Shown: positions 35,895 to 49,084, numbered from the stretch's first letter. The stretch is 64,000 nt of DNA from Microcebus murinus (GCF_040939455.1 NC_134136.1:106442014-106506013), one strand, 5' to 3'. Program-made: numbers and translations. The notes: generated from the letters alone by a model not told the origin.

Positions 35895-38800
35895 ATCCTT
35901 CTTTTCTCTTTTGCTTGGATCACACATTGCCTATTCTGTCCATATCAAGCTTTCCCCTGTTAAGATAACCAAAATATATATTTCCATATCTTTTGTATTT
36001 AGTATTTTTCTAATTTATATAATCATGCAGAACATATTTTTACACATAAACATTATGCACATATTTATATAGGATTGTATTTTAAACTATAACTGATAAT
36101 TTATTGCACATACTTTTATACATGTGATTTTTATAATCAATGTTACCTGTGTTAATGCCTCCTAGTCAATAGGTAAATCTCAAATTTTAACTCCTCATAC
36201 ATGCCTAGTAGTAAGCATTTCTCATAGAAGCCAAAAAATATAAATGGACTTCTTGATATCTGTAATATTTTAAATACCACTTTTGATCAGTTTTTAGGAA
36301 GCAAACACAAGAAATATATTCCTTCCTTTAGAAAACTATCTTGTTATATCAACCTAAGTTTCTGTATAATTCCTTTCATATTTAAGATTCTGGTAGCTTT
36401 TAATCATATGTTGATGACTGCAAAAAATAGTTCAATAAGAGAGCTGTGAAAAGATTCATATTTAAGTACCTAGCCTTAGTTGTATAGCTATAAAATAAAT
36501 GTATAACATTAAAATATATGTTATTAAAATATTATAGAATATAATTATGGTTTTCCTCCTTTTCTCTTAGATATCATACTTTTGTAGGGCAGAGCATGAG
36601 AGGAGATGGGCATGAATTGAGAACGAAACTAGAAATAAATTAAAATTCTTTAGCAATGCAAAAATCAATCTTATTGGTCTTATGAGAGGGCATTCTCCTT
36701 TATGATCACCAAAAGTCCACAACACAAAACCAGCAATCTCTTGGGAGAGTGTATAAGTTTGGGGAAAATCTAATTATATTTTATTTGCAGAAGGTATCAA
36801 TATGGCAGTACTTCTCAAACTCAATTCAATCACAAATGTGAAGAACAGATTTTCATTTACATCTAAGCAGAAATGTAGTGGATTAAAATGATTTCAATAT
36901 AATTTAGTCATCTCTTTGTCAAAATAGGGCATTCATTGAACATAATGACACTCAAGGCCATCTTTCCAATAAATTACCCTATAAAAGTTCCATAAAAATT
37001 TTAATATGGTACAGGTTGGGGAATATAGGTAATTAAATGTGTTGTAGAGGTAAAAAGAAGACCCTGGGAAAAGTAAAAGATTGTAATTAAGAGGTGAAAA
37101 AATAATTTTGAAATAAATAAATTATTTTAGGAAAATCTTATCAGTATGCTAATCACTTTAGTTCCTTTATCACAGGAAAGAATCTTAAATAGGTGCTTAG
37201 GTCAATGATAGTCAACCCCTCAGCATTTTCAGAGGCTAGGAGTTTCATAACAGACAGGCTCTAAACCTTGATTACTTTTCTAATAAGAACATTGTTGCTT
37301 GTCAATCTCCAATCTTTTTAATACACTAATGTCAGATGGAAACAAAATCGACTCCTGGATGGCAAGCAAGCTGCACTGGGATTGGGTAAGGCTAGAAACC
37401 ATCATCTGCAACACAGAGATAAGCAAGGCTGAATTCTCTCTGGCCCTTTGAGACTGTATTATGTGAAATGAAGAATTTACAAGCAGAAACAGTAGCTAAA
37501 AATCTCATTATTAATGACTTTTGAGTAGCCATGGTTTCTGGTTTTTCATGAGTCTATCAGACTTAACAATGATGGGAATGCAGGCACAAAAAATTATAGC
37601 AAATAAACAGAATCTGGGACTAAAATAGGAAAATGTAACTGTGTCTTGAAAGCATTTGCAATATTGGCTGAAACAGTGAACTGTACAGGGTTTGTTTAAA
37701 CAAAAGTTATGTAAATCTTTGCTCAGCTGTTTGTTCAAGAAAATAAATGGAAGCAAACAGAGGAAAACAGACCACAGCCTGGAAGAGTTTGTCAAGAATG
37801 ATAACAGGCATTGAAGCAACAGGATTTAAAATGATAGCCCAGCCTCTGTAAATAATGCAAGCTCTTCAGGATGCACTAGAGACCCAACTCGACAGTCTGA
37901 TAATTTTAGCTAAAAACCTGCTATTCCCACCACGAGACTCCATAAACTAAAGAAGAAAGCTGAGGGATTTTATACACCCAAAACGCCAACTGTTAGAAGC
38001 GTGGGAAACCTGGCACCTTTAAATCTCTGATTTTATCCCTTAGTTGCCCATGACATTGCCTGGGAGATTTTGCAGCACTTAAATTGGGATAAGGAAGACA
38101 ATTAAAGCATCTCTGTTTTTGTCTAACCATGCTAAAAATAGGAGTGACAGCTCTGTAACAAACATTTTGTGCCGCTATACGCAAACAAAACTCAGTTGAC
38201 AAAATACAAAGTAAGACGACTAGAAATGAGCTAAAGATACAAAAGCAAGTTAGGCAAAATTCCCATAAACACTGTCCCTTCACTCCTAAATATTACTACC
38301 CCCATTGAAACCCACTAACATCAATAAAATAAGACAGTTGAGAAAAATCTTCTTAAAGAGCCAAAACTAATAACCCCATGCATCATTTGGCAAACAGTCT
38401 GCAAGAGGCCCTCTTTTCTCATTAACCTTCTGTGGGTTCAGCACCTGACAAGGCATGGGGCTGCTCCCCCAGAGATGGGATTCCATTGACATAGGCCAAC
38501 TCAAGAAATATTAGCCCGAAGCTGTACATCAGTCATTTGCACAACAACACTGGAGCGAGCGTCATTAGCCTTCAGAAACTGTTTTATTCCAAGTTATAAA
38601 GGAGTAGCTACCTGCTTTATATTTGACCTTACTACTCCAAATTAACCGCACATGTATAGGGAAATGAATTTCTCCCTGTCAATCTCTTCATTGCAATCTT
38701 GTGACCACAAAACCACAATGGAACTGCGCTAACAGGTTTAAAAGACCAAGTCAGGAAATCCACTTGTCATCTGGTTCTCCAAGGGTACTCGAGAGATGTT

Positions 38801-38977
38801 AAAGAACTTAAAGGGGTCATGGACATTTCTTCAAAGCTTCAAATAGTTGTTTGGTAATGATGATGAATTATGAGTCATCTGGGCAATATAAGTAGGCAGC
38901 ACTGGTTTATCTTCCCTTAAGTGGTTCTCAGCTCACTTATGAGTCTGGGGAGAGGAAAGCATTCCTGAAGTTCCAAG

Positions 38978-38979
<2 letters not shown>
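35895..38979. other. Repeat-poor intron, no gene
   Basis: 35895-37190 is very AT-rich. 37190-38940 is richer in G and C and holds no transposon that I recognise, including a CpG-bearing stretch GGAGCGAGCGTCATTAGCC near 38552-38570. The minus-strand frames at 37511-37819 and 37993-38283 have no family match and no splice support. Confidence 0.5.
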
Positions 38980-39026
<47 letters not shown>

Positions 39027-39030
39027 TGTG
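38980..39030. repeat. (TG)n microsatellite
   Basis: About 51 bases of TG with a single TC step near the right end. Confidence 0.97.
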
Positions 39031-40535
39031 TAAGTGCATAAGTTTTTAAATTTTGCTTTCATTTATTTGAATATTTACTTATTCATTTATTGCAGAGAAG
39101 TAAGAGGAAGTAAAATAAGTTCTCATAGTGAGTGAGAAATGAATAGAAAAGTTTGAAAATCACCGGTAACTACTCTAGTGGTTGAAAAGACAGACACCTT
39201 AGCATAATGAATGTATTAGAAACAAGAAAGAAAATATATACAAAAGTGTCAATAGGTTTGTAGGATTATGGCTAACTTTATTTGTTCTGTACACTTTCCT
39301 ATATTTTTTAAAAATTCTTCAATAACCATTTATTACTTTAATAATAAAAAATGCAAAATGTGGATAATTTATGGCACATCTTTGGAGATTTCATGTTAGA
39401 GTCTAGCAGTGGCTAACCAGAAATTGCTTTCAATATTTTTCTTTGTTGTATAAAAAGAAGGAAGGGAGGCAGAGAGGAAGAAGCAAGGGAGGAATAATAG
39501 TGCAAATAACTAGCTCCATTCAAGAGCAAATTAAGTTTCTCTCATGGGTACCCACTCAGTAAATGTTAATTGATGATAATTAAGAAAAATGAGTTTTCTT
39601 TTTTATGAACACCAAAGCACAATTTCATATTTTCACATTAGCTAAAGGTTAAAGCCAAATTGATACAACTTTGCAGTTAGGTGTTAACTATTTTTCATAG
39701 AAGGGGCAATATCCATGGAGAATCTAAACATCTCTTTTACTTGTTAAATGCATCTTTGCCACTATTTTCTATTTTTCCCTATATCACTAATGACACCTGC
39801 AATAGTACACATGGCATTTGATTACCATGTCTTCAATGGCTAAATTTTCTTTGCTGAGAAATAGAAAAACACATAAAGGACAAAACAAAAAAGACTTTGA
39901 ATCACATTCAAAAATTTACAAACATGACTGCTGAGCTCCTTTACAAAAGTGAATTAGCCAAGGCTTTATAACTGCCACGGAACACTGCATAGGCATAAAT
40001 AAAAACTGGAAAAAAGTAAAACAACGTGAATTAGAATTCTGTCAAGAGTACTAGTGCTAATGTAATCAACATAGCATAAATATGAATCTTGGAAATACCA
40101 AAGCTTTGAGGCGATAAACCGATGCTCACTAACATCTTTCTCCTTGGGGTAATTACAAGGATGCCAAGAAACATCCACAGGGAAAAGGATAGTAGATAAT
40201 TTGGGGAAATTTTTCAGAAACAATTTAGGTCTCTGAACATTGTTTATTTAGTGGTCATCATTCCAAACTTCAAGGGATAGTAATGAACACCAAGCACCAT
40301 TCAAAAGGCCAAATACAGAGACCATCAGACGCTTTCTAAGTCTTGAGTTGCACAGATATGGGTAACGGCCATTGGGAAAAAGAACAGCAGGGTCAATGGA
40401 AACATAGTTGCAGGACTTTATCTAGTTGAATCAAAAGCCATATTTTAAGCATTGAATTTTGAGTGTGAACAAAAATGTAAGTGGGCCTTCAATTTCATAT
40501 CAGCTATGCTAAAAGACAGTAACTAAAACACTTGA
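39031..40535. other. Unique intron with possible L1M tail
   Basis: 39195-39360 (GGTTTGTAGGATTATGGCTAAC to ACCATTTATTACTTTAATAA) resembles an old L1 3' UTR end. A GAAGGAAGGGAGGC purine tract lies at 39457-39493. No gene is seen. Confidence 0.45.
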
Positions 40536-40539
40536 TTCC

Positions 40540-40675
40540 TTAAACTTCAGCAATGTTTCTTGTTCATTACAGTATCATTAGTATCAAATAGAGTTGCAGG
40601 CATATAACAGGCCCAAAGCAATAAAATCTGTGTTGAATTAATGAATTAGTGAGTGAGTGAATAAATGAATGTAGA
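40540..40675 (+). mobile_element. L2 LINE 3' end
   Basis: AGTTGCAGGCATATAACAGGCCCAAAGC and GAGTGAGTGAATAAATGAATG fit the L2 end. Confidence 0.6.
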
Positions 40676-41149
40676 AGTAGATGATAAATTATGAACTTTA
40701 TCAGAACTGTGATCAACACCAAGAAACAACCATCCTAACTATATCAATGCAGTAATATCATTTATACCAAGAGGAAAGAGAAAAGCAGTATACACTTTCA
40801 TGAATATTCACCATTTGTAACTTGTAAACTGTAGATCCCACAGTGTGGGTTCACTTTTTTTCAGTTAAGCTTTTTTTTGCTCACATACTGATCCAATTAG
40901 AAGAAACTTAGTCAAGTGCTGCTATGAAGAAATGCCAGAGGGGTGAACCCTAAAAATTCTGATGCCTGCATCAGGGAGAATCAACAAGCCACTCTTTATA
41001 CTGCATCATTTGTGGATTGTGTATAATTTGTGTATTCAGTCTTTGGTCAGTTTTCCCTCTTGGGTCTTACGGTCTTCATCTATAAAATCAGGGTATTGGG
41101 TCAGGTGATTGGTAGGTTCTTTGTACACTTAGGTTTACCTTAGGCCAAC

Positions 41150-41292
41150 CTAAATTGCAGAATAGAATCACTAGGGAAGCTTTAAAAAATTCCCATTCCC
41201 AGGACTCAAATTAAATCCAAATTTCTCCAGGTGGGAACTAGACATCCTTATTTTCTTTAGAGCTTCTAACATGTAGCTAAGATTGAGAACTT
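41150..41292. mobile_element. hAT-type mini-transposon
   Basis: GCAGAATAGAATCACTAGGGAAGC, TTCCCATTCCCAGGACTCAAA, TTCTCCAGGTGGGAA and TGTAGCTAAGATTGAGAAC give the self-complementary layout of old hAT-Charlie elements. A MIR-like stretch may precede it at 41035-41130. Confidence 0.6.
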
Positions 41293-41294
41293 AC

Positions 41295-44200
41295 TTTTTA
41301 AAGATTCATTGTTGTCAATTGAGTAACTTACGCATACTTTAATTTTAGAACCATAAAATAATTCACTTTTTTATGCCTAAAGTTACATATTTCTAGGATA
41401 AAGATTTGTGATCCTATTTTAAAAGGGCACATGGCTTGTTTTTTTATTGCAACTTAATGCAATGATTAATATTCCAAATTTGCCACCAATTTTTATTATT
41501 AATATTACTTAGTATTTTCAGGCATGGATAGCTACATAGTTCAATATTTCTGCCTATTTAAAAGCCATTTCCTAAGGCATATTTTAGTCTGTTGGTAGAT
41601 GTATATTCTTCCTGCTTTTAATAATGAAAATTTCATTTTAAGCGATAATCCCTAAAAAGGATTTCCTGGCAGAATAGTTTATATCATAAGAGCATATGGG
41701 AGTTAAGAATAATTATGCAGAGAGTATCTTTCTCCAAAGAGCTTAAAGCACTTTGTGGAATTCATCTAATTAATGTTCATACTATATCCATGAGAAGGCA
41801 GTGGACAGTGAAGCATGGCTGGCTCTGAAGTGAACTCCCATTCCATTCCTCGAGAGGGGGAGATTAAACCCAGCAAATGCAGAGTTTGTATAGTCTACCA
41901 CTGTTCATCAGTCTGTGACAAAAACTACATTTTATTACATCAAAACAAGAGGAAGAAATTCAGTAAATCAGCTGAGTTACTTTTCTCTCATGATTGAGTA
42001 CCCAAACACTTACAAACACAAAAAAAATATCACTTCCTATAAAAATTCGAGATGCTCTGGCATTATATAAATACAGACAAAAATTTGATTAAAGTGTGGA
42101 GCTCCCTTAGTAGAACAAACAATATTTACACTGGTTTTCATTCACACAATAAATGGTAAGCATTGTCAATATGTTTGGGCATGCTTATATCAACTCAAAT
42201 GTCACTAAAATATGACTGTGTACTTTAATCCCAGACATCCTGACAGATGAAGTTAATTTTAATATCATTTCAAGAAAAGCACTAATTAAATGTATACCTG
42301 TTAACACATTTTGATGGAATAAAAGTGATATAAAGATGATACTACACAATAGTTAAATATCAAAAGGCGGATTTGAAAATGAAAACAAAAACAAAACCTC
42401 AGTATTTCTTCCCTATTATAAATCATAGTCTATAGTTGAGCTTTCCCACTGGAATCACATCTTAACCTGACCTGATTTCCTTAACCTGGTCAGATTTCCT
42501 TCAGAATAAAATTAATAAAAGAATTCACAGAAGGCTTACAATTTCATTAAAATAGATAAAAAGTTCCAACTTCATAAAAATGACACTGGCAAACTCAAAA
42601 CCATAAAAGAATACTTATGAATTCTACAATGCATAAACTGTGAAATCTTTCTTATTTTAAAAACAAAAATTTAGCAAATAGCATTATTTGTCTTTCCTCA
42701 TAGTCATACCATGCTGACAGAAGATAAATATAGTGACAGTAGTTCTCCCTCAAAGACATCTATTTGTACATTTGAAACATGCTCAATTTATCTCCTCACT
42801 TTCATCATAGGGAAATAACTGCTGAATATTTTTTGCCTGAGAGAGTTGACTCCGATGATTATCAATACAAATAAAAAATATCAAGTCTATTTAGAGACAT
42901 ATAAGCAAAGACATCAACAACCCAATGATAAAACTCTTTAATGTTCATCTTTTAAGGTTATCCTTTGTACTAATTCTTGACTCTATACTTTCCCATTTAG
43001 TTATTCAATAATTTTAATGTTGAATTGCTTGGAATTTATAATGCCATCAAACAACTGGATAACCTCTCAAATGTGTTCCCTTACTTATATCCAACATACA
43101 TATGAAAATGATAGACTTTTCCATGAAAAATTTATCCTGAATGAACATAATGGCAATGCCATATAATTTTTCTTTCATGTAATTTATACGTATAGCATTG
43201 CATAAAAAATAAAACAAAATAATACCATTTGAATATAGTTTTACCCTTTTGAGTTTGGCTAATCTTAGTAATAGAATAGCCATTAGCTTCAATGTAGAAA
43301 AAATATAAAATGAAAAGTGTCCAAATTATTTTAAATTAAAAGATTGGTAATTTCTTACATATTGCAGAAGGACTATTACCATGCTGTTAGCTCTACTTTT
43401 CTAGAGAAGCCTAGAGACTAATTGGGGTATTTTAAAACAATCCCTTCTGCTAGGAAGGAAAGGACTTTGCAAAGACAAGAGAGTCAATCAGTTAAGAAGT
43501 TACTTCCTGAACTCCAGAGCGTGTTCCATATTATACTGTGATAGTGAAGGGGGCAGTGGGTAGAGTGAGTTCTTAATGGATGGTAAGTGGTTCTGAAATA
43601 GCTTAAGAATCATATGGGATAAAATTACCATGATGGCTTCATTGGCAACACTGCCTGAAGTGGAAACTCTCTAAACATTTCACTAAGAACTAAGTTCCTT
43701 TTCAACTGGTGCATCCCCAGGATATGTTCCTATTAGTTGTAAATTCTTACCATAATCTTATGATTAATCAGTATTCAAAATCCAGAAATGGAGTATTTGT
43801 TTCTGAGAAGAAAGTCACAACTTTGAATAAATATGTAGTTTATGAGTTGGAAACTTCTCCATGTGCTGTGACTCCATGTTTACCACAGGGTTAGAATCTC
43901 TTTAAACTGTTAAGCAGAGTGTAATTTCCAATTGTGTATCTTGGAAAATTCATGCACAATTAGAAACATATATAACAGTATCTTTTGGATAAACTGGTAA
44001 GCTATGAGAGTCAGAGTTGCACAGTACTCTGGACCTGTTATAAAATGCACATTTTAAACGCCTTGGATGCCTTCTATAACAAAAGAACAAAAATTGTTCT
44101 GACAACTTAGATGAGTTCTATTTAATCTATGTCTTTATCAGAACAAATAAGAGGTTGAATTGCATGAAATGCTGTTTGATCATTCTGTTAAAATGATCAA

Positions 44201-44500
44201 ATCAAAAACAGTGATTTATCAGGTCCCACCTAAAATTAGACATTTATATGTAAAATAATCATGAGAAAGCCAAAAGAAATCTTCATGATATTACCCTTTA
44301 ATGTAAATTTTTGCATCTTTTGAATAAAAGTCAATGTTTGTTCCCTTGAAAAGACAACTTTCTCAGGTTTATTTAAAGGATTTATTTTTCTATTATAAGG
44401 TTACTTTTATATACAATAACACCACTAACGCTGGTAATATTAAAGCTTTAGCTCTTGGCTAAATTCTTGCTTCATAACATATCATATTATCACATTGTAT
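41295..44500. other. Longest stretch without recognisable repeats
   Basis: 3.2 kb of AT-rich sequence in which I recognise no transposon, RNA gene or exon. Frames at 41815-41997, 43047-43292 and 43709-43894 are short and unsupported. Confidence 0.5.
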
Positions 44501-44504
44501 AGAA

Positions 44505-44683
44505 TCTGTGCTTTCCCATAGGATAGCCTTTAGCTACAGATGGCTATATAACTTGAAATTAATTGAAATTAAATAAATTAAAACTTAAGTTACTCATGCC
44601 AACTAAGCACCTTTCAAGTGCTCAATAGTCACATCGTAGTGCATTAATAACATTGTAGAATCTTCTATTAGGTAGGGCTGCTA
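44505..44683 (-). mobile_element. hAT-type mini-transposon
   Basis: The block TTTAGCTACAGATGGCTATATA, the AATTAATTGAAATTAAATAAATT centre, and TTTCAAGTGCTCAATAGTCACAT match, in reverse, the mammalian element that starts CAGTGCTGTCCAATAGAA. I do not name the subfamily. Confidence 0.75.
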
Positions 44684-44854
44684 TAGAGACTGCCTACTTG
44701 TCTGTTTCTGCCACCAATTTTTCCCTGGACAAGGGACAGTATAGCATAATGGGTCACATACAAACTGGTACACATAAGTGCTCAAAAATATACTGAACCA
44801 ATGAATAAATCCTGTCATCATTACCGCTGATACTGCCATACATATAATGCTTTT

Positions 44855-45090
44855 CAGATTAAAAGTGTGATTACATATCACTGGTTGCCAGGGGCTGGGG
44901 AGGGGGAAGGGACTGATTGCCACGGGGGTACAAGGACACTTTTTGAGGTGATGAAATATTCTATATCTTCATCATGGTGGTTGTTACAAGACTGTATATG
45001 TTTGTCAAAGTCATCAAACTGTACACGTACTAACGGTGAATTTTATTGTATGTAAATTATACCTCAATAAAACAAAAAGGAGTTGAAAGG
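44855..45090 (+). mobile_element. Old L1M 3' UTR end
   Basis: CACTGGTTGCCAGGGGCTGG, TTTTGAGGTGATGAAATATTC, TCATCAAACTGTACACGTAC and TAAATTATACCTCAATAAAAC are in L1MB/L1MC order, ending with the polyadenylation signal. Confidence 0.92.
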
Positions 45091-45094
45091 GGGA

Positions 45095-46412
45095 AAAAAG
45101 AGTGCTTTTATTTGCATTTTAAAATTTGGTCCTTGAGTTTTAGAGTGAACAGACCAGAAGATATTGCTGAAAAATAACAATCAAAAAACATTTCAAAATG
45201 TAGGAAGCATCAGGTGTGTCTTGAATGTCAAGCAACTTAGGGGCACAGATTTCTAAAATTGTCATGGGTTAACATACTGCTCAGGGAAGATGCTAGCAGG
45301 TCTCACTGGGCAGGCACCCCATTCTCACCCCCACCCCACTGATTCTCTAATCATTTTTGATTTTACCATCTGTTCCTCCTGGCACAACAAAGGTTCAGAA
45401 AGAACAGTGACAACTTCAATAACCTTGTCTTTGAAGAAATTTTTGAAATTATTTGAGGTAAAAATCAATTCTGTTGATTTAATCCACTATTTATTGAGTA
45501 CTTATTCATGAGGCATAAATTTATCACTATACCAGCCTGACATGATTTCACTGATATTATATGAATCTAAAACACAGGCTGGAAAAACATTATGTGTGAT
45601 CAATTTCCACACTGCACAAAAGTGAAGATTATCATGCACTTACCGTCGTGAGAAATTCTGAGGGTTAATTAGGAATTGAGATCATGATTTTTTGATCACA
45701 TTTCCTGGAAACCGAACCTTGTGATAAAATATGGCAAGCAATTTGGCATGTGCAGATTTCCATTTGAAAAACCTCCTGCCCACCATGATGGTCAAAGCCT
45801 GACCCAGACTGTTAATCTTCAGAGCAGAATGCAAGGCACATCTGTTTGTGTCGTTCTCTTTCTTTAATAAATGCCAGTTGCTGCTGCCACTCTGGTGTCT
45901 CTTAATTCAATGTCATTACTTCGTGTTTGTTCTCCACGGCGATGTTTATCACAAAGAGTGCAAAGGGAACAATTTATGCACTGAAGGTATGTCTCTGCTC
46001 ATAAGAATAAATTATCTTTAGAAGGGTCTGCAAAACAATCCCGTCTACTTTTCTTGGTGAATATTGAGTAAACTATTAAAAGGGCATTGAAGCACTTGAA
46101 TCTCTTCTCAAGAGAATGGAGATTTTCATGGTCATCCATATTCTAGGGCTGGGAGAAATGCTTATTTTCTCTCACCAAGGTTATAGAAGGTAATATATCA
46201 TCTTTATATCTAGCAGTGAAAATGCTCACCTTAGTTAAGGTTCTCAGTCTCAAAACTGAAGAAATGTTACAGTTTCTTAAATCTACGATGAAAGTTTATC
46301 TTTTTATCTCACATTCCAGTGTATAAGCAGCACAGGTATGTCTGACATCTTAGGATATTTAGAATAAGGATGATAGTTCTGTTTGTTTTTCATGAGTACA
46401 TGAGCCCTAGTG
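45095..46412. other. Mostly unique intron
   Basis: 45470-45540 (CCACTATTTATTGAGTACTTATTC) is a short reversed L2 end. 45770-46000 is a low-repeat segment with moderate GC. No gene is seen. Confidence 0.5.
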
Positions 46413-46420
46413 CTCTAGAT

Positions 46421-46612
46421 CAGGGGTCCCCAACCTATGGTGGGTTCTATAATTATTTTATTAGATATTGCAGTGTAATAATAATAGAAATAAAGTATAC
46501 CATAAATGTAATGCACCTGAATCACTCTGAAACCCTCCTCCAGCCCCTGGTCCATGGAAAAGTTGTCTTCTATGAAAACAGTGCCTGGTGCCAAAAAGGT
46601 TGGGGACCGCTG
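46421..46612 (+). mobile_element. MER1-type hAT mini-transposon
   Basis: It begins CAGGGGTCCCCAACC and ends GGTTGGGGACCGCTG, matching inverted ends, and keeps the GTAATGCACCTGAATCACTC block of MER1. The 8-bp target duplication CTCTAGAT is perfect at 46413-46420 and 46613-46620, so both edges are exact. Length is 192 bases. Confidence 0.96.
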
Positions 46613-46809
46613 CTCTAGATAGTAACAGTCCACGTGGTGGACATGATATATCTAAATTTAGTTTGCTCAGGCATCCCCTTACTTTTCATTAACTTATCAC
46701 TAAAAAAGTTATCTGTCCTATATGTGATTTAATGTTAAGAAGGGATGAAAAAGCAGATATAAAGTACCTAATCACTATGACCATAACAGACAAATAAGTG
46801 AGAGCTTTT

Positions 46810-47317
46810 TGTTGTTGTTGTTTATTTCGGCATATTATGGGGGTACAGATTTTAAGGTTTCAATAAATGCCCTTTCCCCCCCTCCCCCCACAAGTCTGAG
46901 TTTCCAGCATGACCATCCCCCAGATGGTGCACATCTCACTCATTATGTATGTATATACCCGACAAAGCAGACAAAAACATACGCTGGGGAGAAGAATCCC
47001 TTCTCAATAAATGGTGCTGGGAAAACTGGATAGCCACTTGTAGAAGGCTAAAGCAGGACCCACACCTTTTACCTCTCACAAAAATCAACTCACACTGGAT
47101 AACAGACTTAAACCTAAGGTATGAAACTATTAGAATTCTAGAGAAAAATGTTGGAAACACTCTCCTAGACATTGGCCTAGGCAAAGAGTTTATGAAGAAG
47201 TCCCCAAAGGCAATCACAGCAGCAACAAAAATAAATAAATGGGATATGATCAAACTACAAAGCTTCTGCACAGCCAAAGAAATAGTCATGAAAGTAAACA
47301 GACAACCTACAGAATGG
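46810..47317 (-). mobile_element. L1 LINE with inverted 5' part (twin priming)
   Basis: The 3' UTR and tail lie on the minus strand at 46810-46961. From about 46962 the sequence switches to plus-strand ORF2, matching in reverse the L1 at 13350-13680. GAGAGCTTTT flanks the whole at 46800-46809 and 47318-47327, so both parts arrived in one event. On the sense side the target reads TAT/AAAAG, close to the L1 endonuclease site. The plus-strand frame from 46949 is ORF2 sequence that runs on into host DNA. Confidence 0.93.
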
Positions 47318-47327
47318 GAGAGCTTTT

Positions 47328-48043
47328 ATATTAGTAATATTATTACTAGTATTATAATTTCTTCCCTTATAACTGATTTATTTATTTTACTTTCTCCATG
47401 TATATGGCAAGCCACTAAAACGCATTTGACTCTTCTTCATCAATCCTTTCTGGGTCTATAGAAAGTGTTAGACTTTATTGCTACAGAAATTATTTCTTTA
47501 GTTTCTTGTGAACCATAGTTTGGAAGGTAAGTCTATTTTTGTAGCTGTTTTCCTCCCTCAGAGCAAAACAGATTTTCAATTTAACTTAGAAAACAGGCAC
47601 TGTTTTTAATTCCAAAACAAAGTCATGCATAAACAAAAACTCTAACCCCAAGAGGTTGTTGATTTAGCTCTGCTACTATGTATTCTAAACCAGATACCTG
47701 AATTTTAAAAAAATGGAGCTCAGTGTCTTTGTCTATTAGGTGAAGCGGTTGAACTATATGACACCTAATGTCTCTGCTATCTCTAAAGCTACTGTTTAGC
47801 ATTCAGCAATTTACTTGGTGATATAACAAAGTTTTTAAACAATTTTAGCACCCCAGGTAAATATGCCCATAGAGCAAGGATTTGGGCAAAGTATTTTAAT
47901 GTTATAATGCCTAGTCCTGGAAAATATGGGTTCTTCAAAGCAAAACTTTACCTTGCCTATTCTGGACACAGCTAAAGGATCACGTTTTATTTTTCTTGGT
48001 TTCTTTTTCAGACTTATCCCAGGGCTTTTCTTATGATGTAGGT
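47328..48043. other. Unique intron between two L1 copies
   Basis: No gene. 47700-47790 has some wording of an old SINE tail (GAAGCGGTTGAACTATATGACACC) but is not callable. Confidence 0.45.
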
Positions 48044-48060
48044 AATAAATAACTGCTGAA

Positions 48061-48610
48061 CAATCCCATTGCTGGGCATCTACCCAAAAGATCCAATGAC
48101 ACTCTACAAAAAAGACACCTGCACTTGAATGTTTATAGCAGCACAATTCATAATTGCAAGGCTGTGGAAACAGCCCAAGTGTCCATCAATCCAAGAATGG
48201 ATTAATAAAATGTGGTATATGTATACCATGGAGTACTATTCAGCTCTAAGAAACAATGGTGACATAGCACATCTTATATTTTCCTGGTTAGAGCTGGAAC
48301 CCATACTATTAAGTGAAGTTTCCCAAGAATGGAAAAACAAGCACCACATATACTCACCAGCATATTGGTATTAACTGAACAGCACCTAAGTGCTCACATA
48401 GGTACTACAGTAATAGGGTATTGGGCAGCTGGGAGGGGGGAGGGGGGCAGGTATATACATACATAATGAGTGAGATGTGCACCATCTGGGGGATGGTCAT
48501 GATGGAGACTCAGACTTGTGGGGGGAGGGGGGGACATGGGCATTTATTGAAACCTTAAAATCTGTACCCCCATAATATGCCGAAATAAAAATAAATAAAA
48601 TAAATAAATA
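48061..48610 (+). mobile_element. L1 LINE 3' end, young type
   Basis: It starts inside ORF2 (AATCCCATTGCTGGGCATCT) and ends in an (AAAT)n tail. The ORF2 tail is open from 48129 to 48374. The duplication AATAAATAACTGCTGAA (48044-48060) and AATAAATAATTGCTGAA (48611-48627) differs at one base of 17. The 3' UTR is of the ACAAGTCTGAGT type. Confidence 0.95.
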
Positions 48611-49084
48611 AATAAATAATTGCTGAATGAATAATGATGAATCTTAGATTTGAAGAAACACAGAACTTCGGATTTCCTATCTTGTTTACTGAAAAAAACA
48701 TTTGACTTAACTAAGGCCTTCTGTGAAGACAACTATATTAAATAAGTTGACCTCATAGTTGCCTGGAATTTGAAGTTTTATGTTCCTGTACTTAGATCAA
48801 CAGTACTTTCTCACCATTTTTATTTCTTCAGATTTTCCTTTTTCATATAGTTGATAAAATTCCTTCAATCTAAACTGAATCATTAAAAACATATAGAATA
48901 TTTGGAAAAACTTGTGTTTTACTATGTATGTATAATTAGTATTCTGCATAAAGATATGAACATACTTCTCTTAAAGCCAAATGCAGCTTGGGAGTTAAAT
49001 ATTCTAGATTCAGCCATTCTCTAAGAAAAGTAAGGTAAAAATTCTAGGGTAAGAAAATAATGGCAATGATTTAAATTCTATAGT

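Noticed and set aside
37511..38283. Two minus-strand frames of about 100 codons
   Set aside because: Cysteine, phenylalanine and leucine rich chance frames with no family resemblance and no dystrophin similarity.
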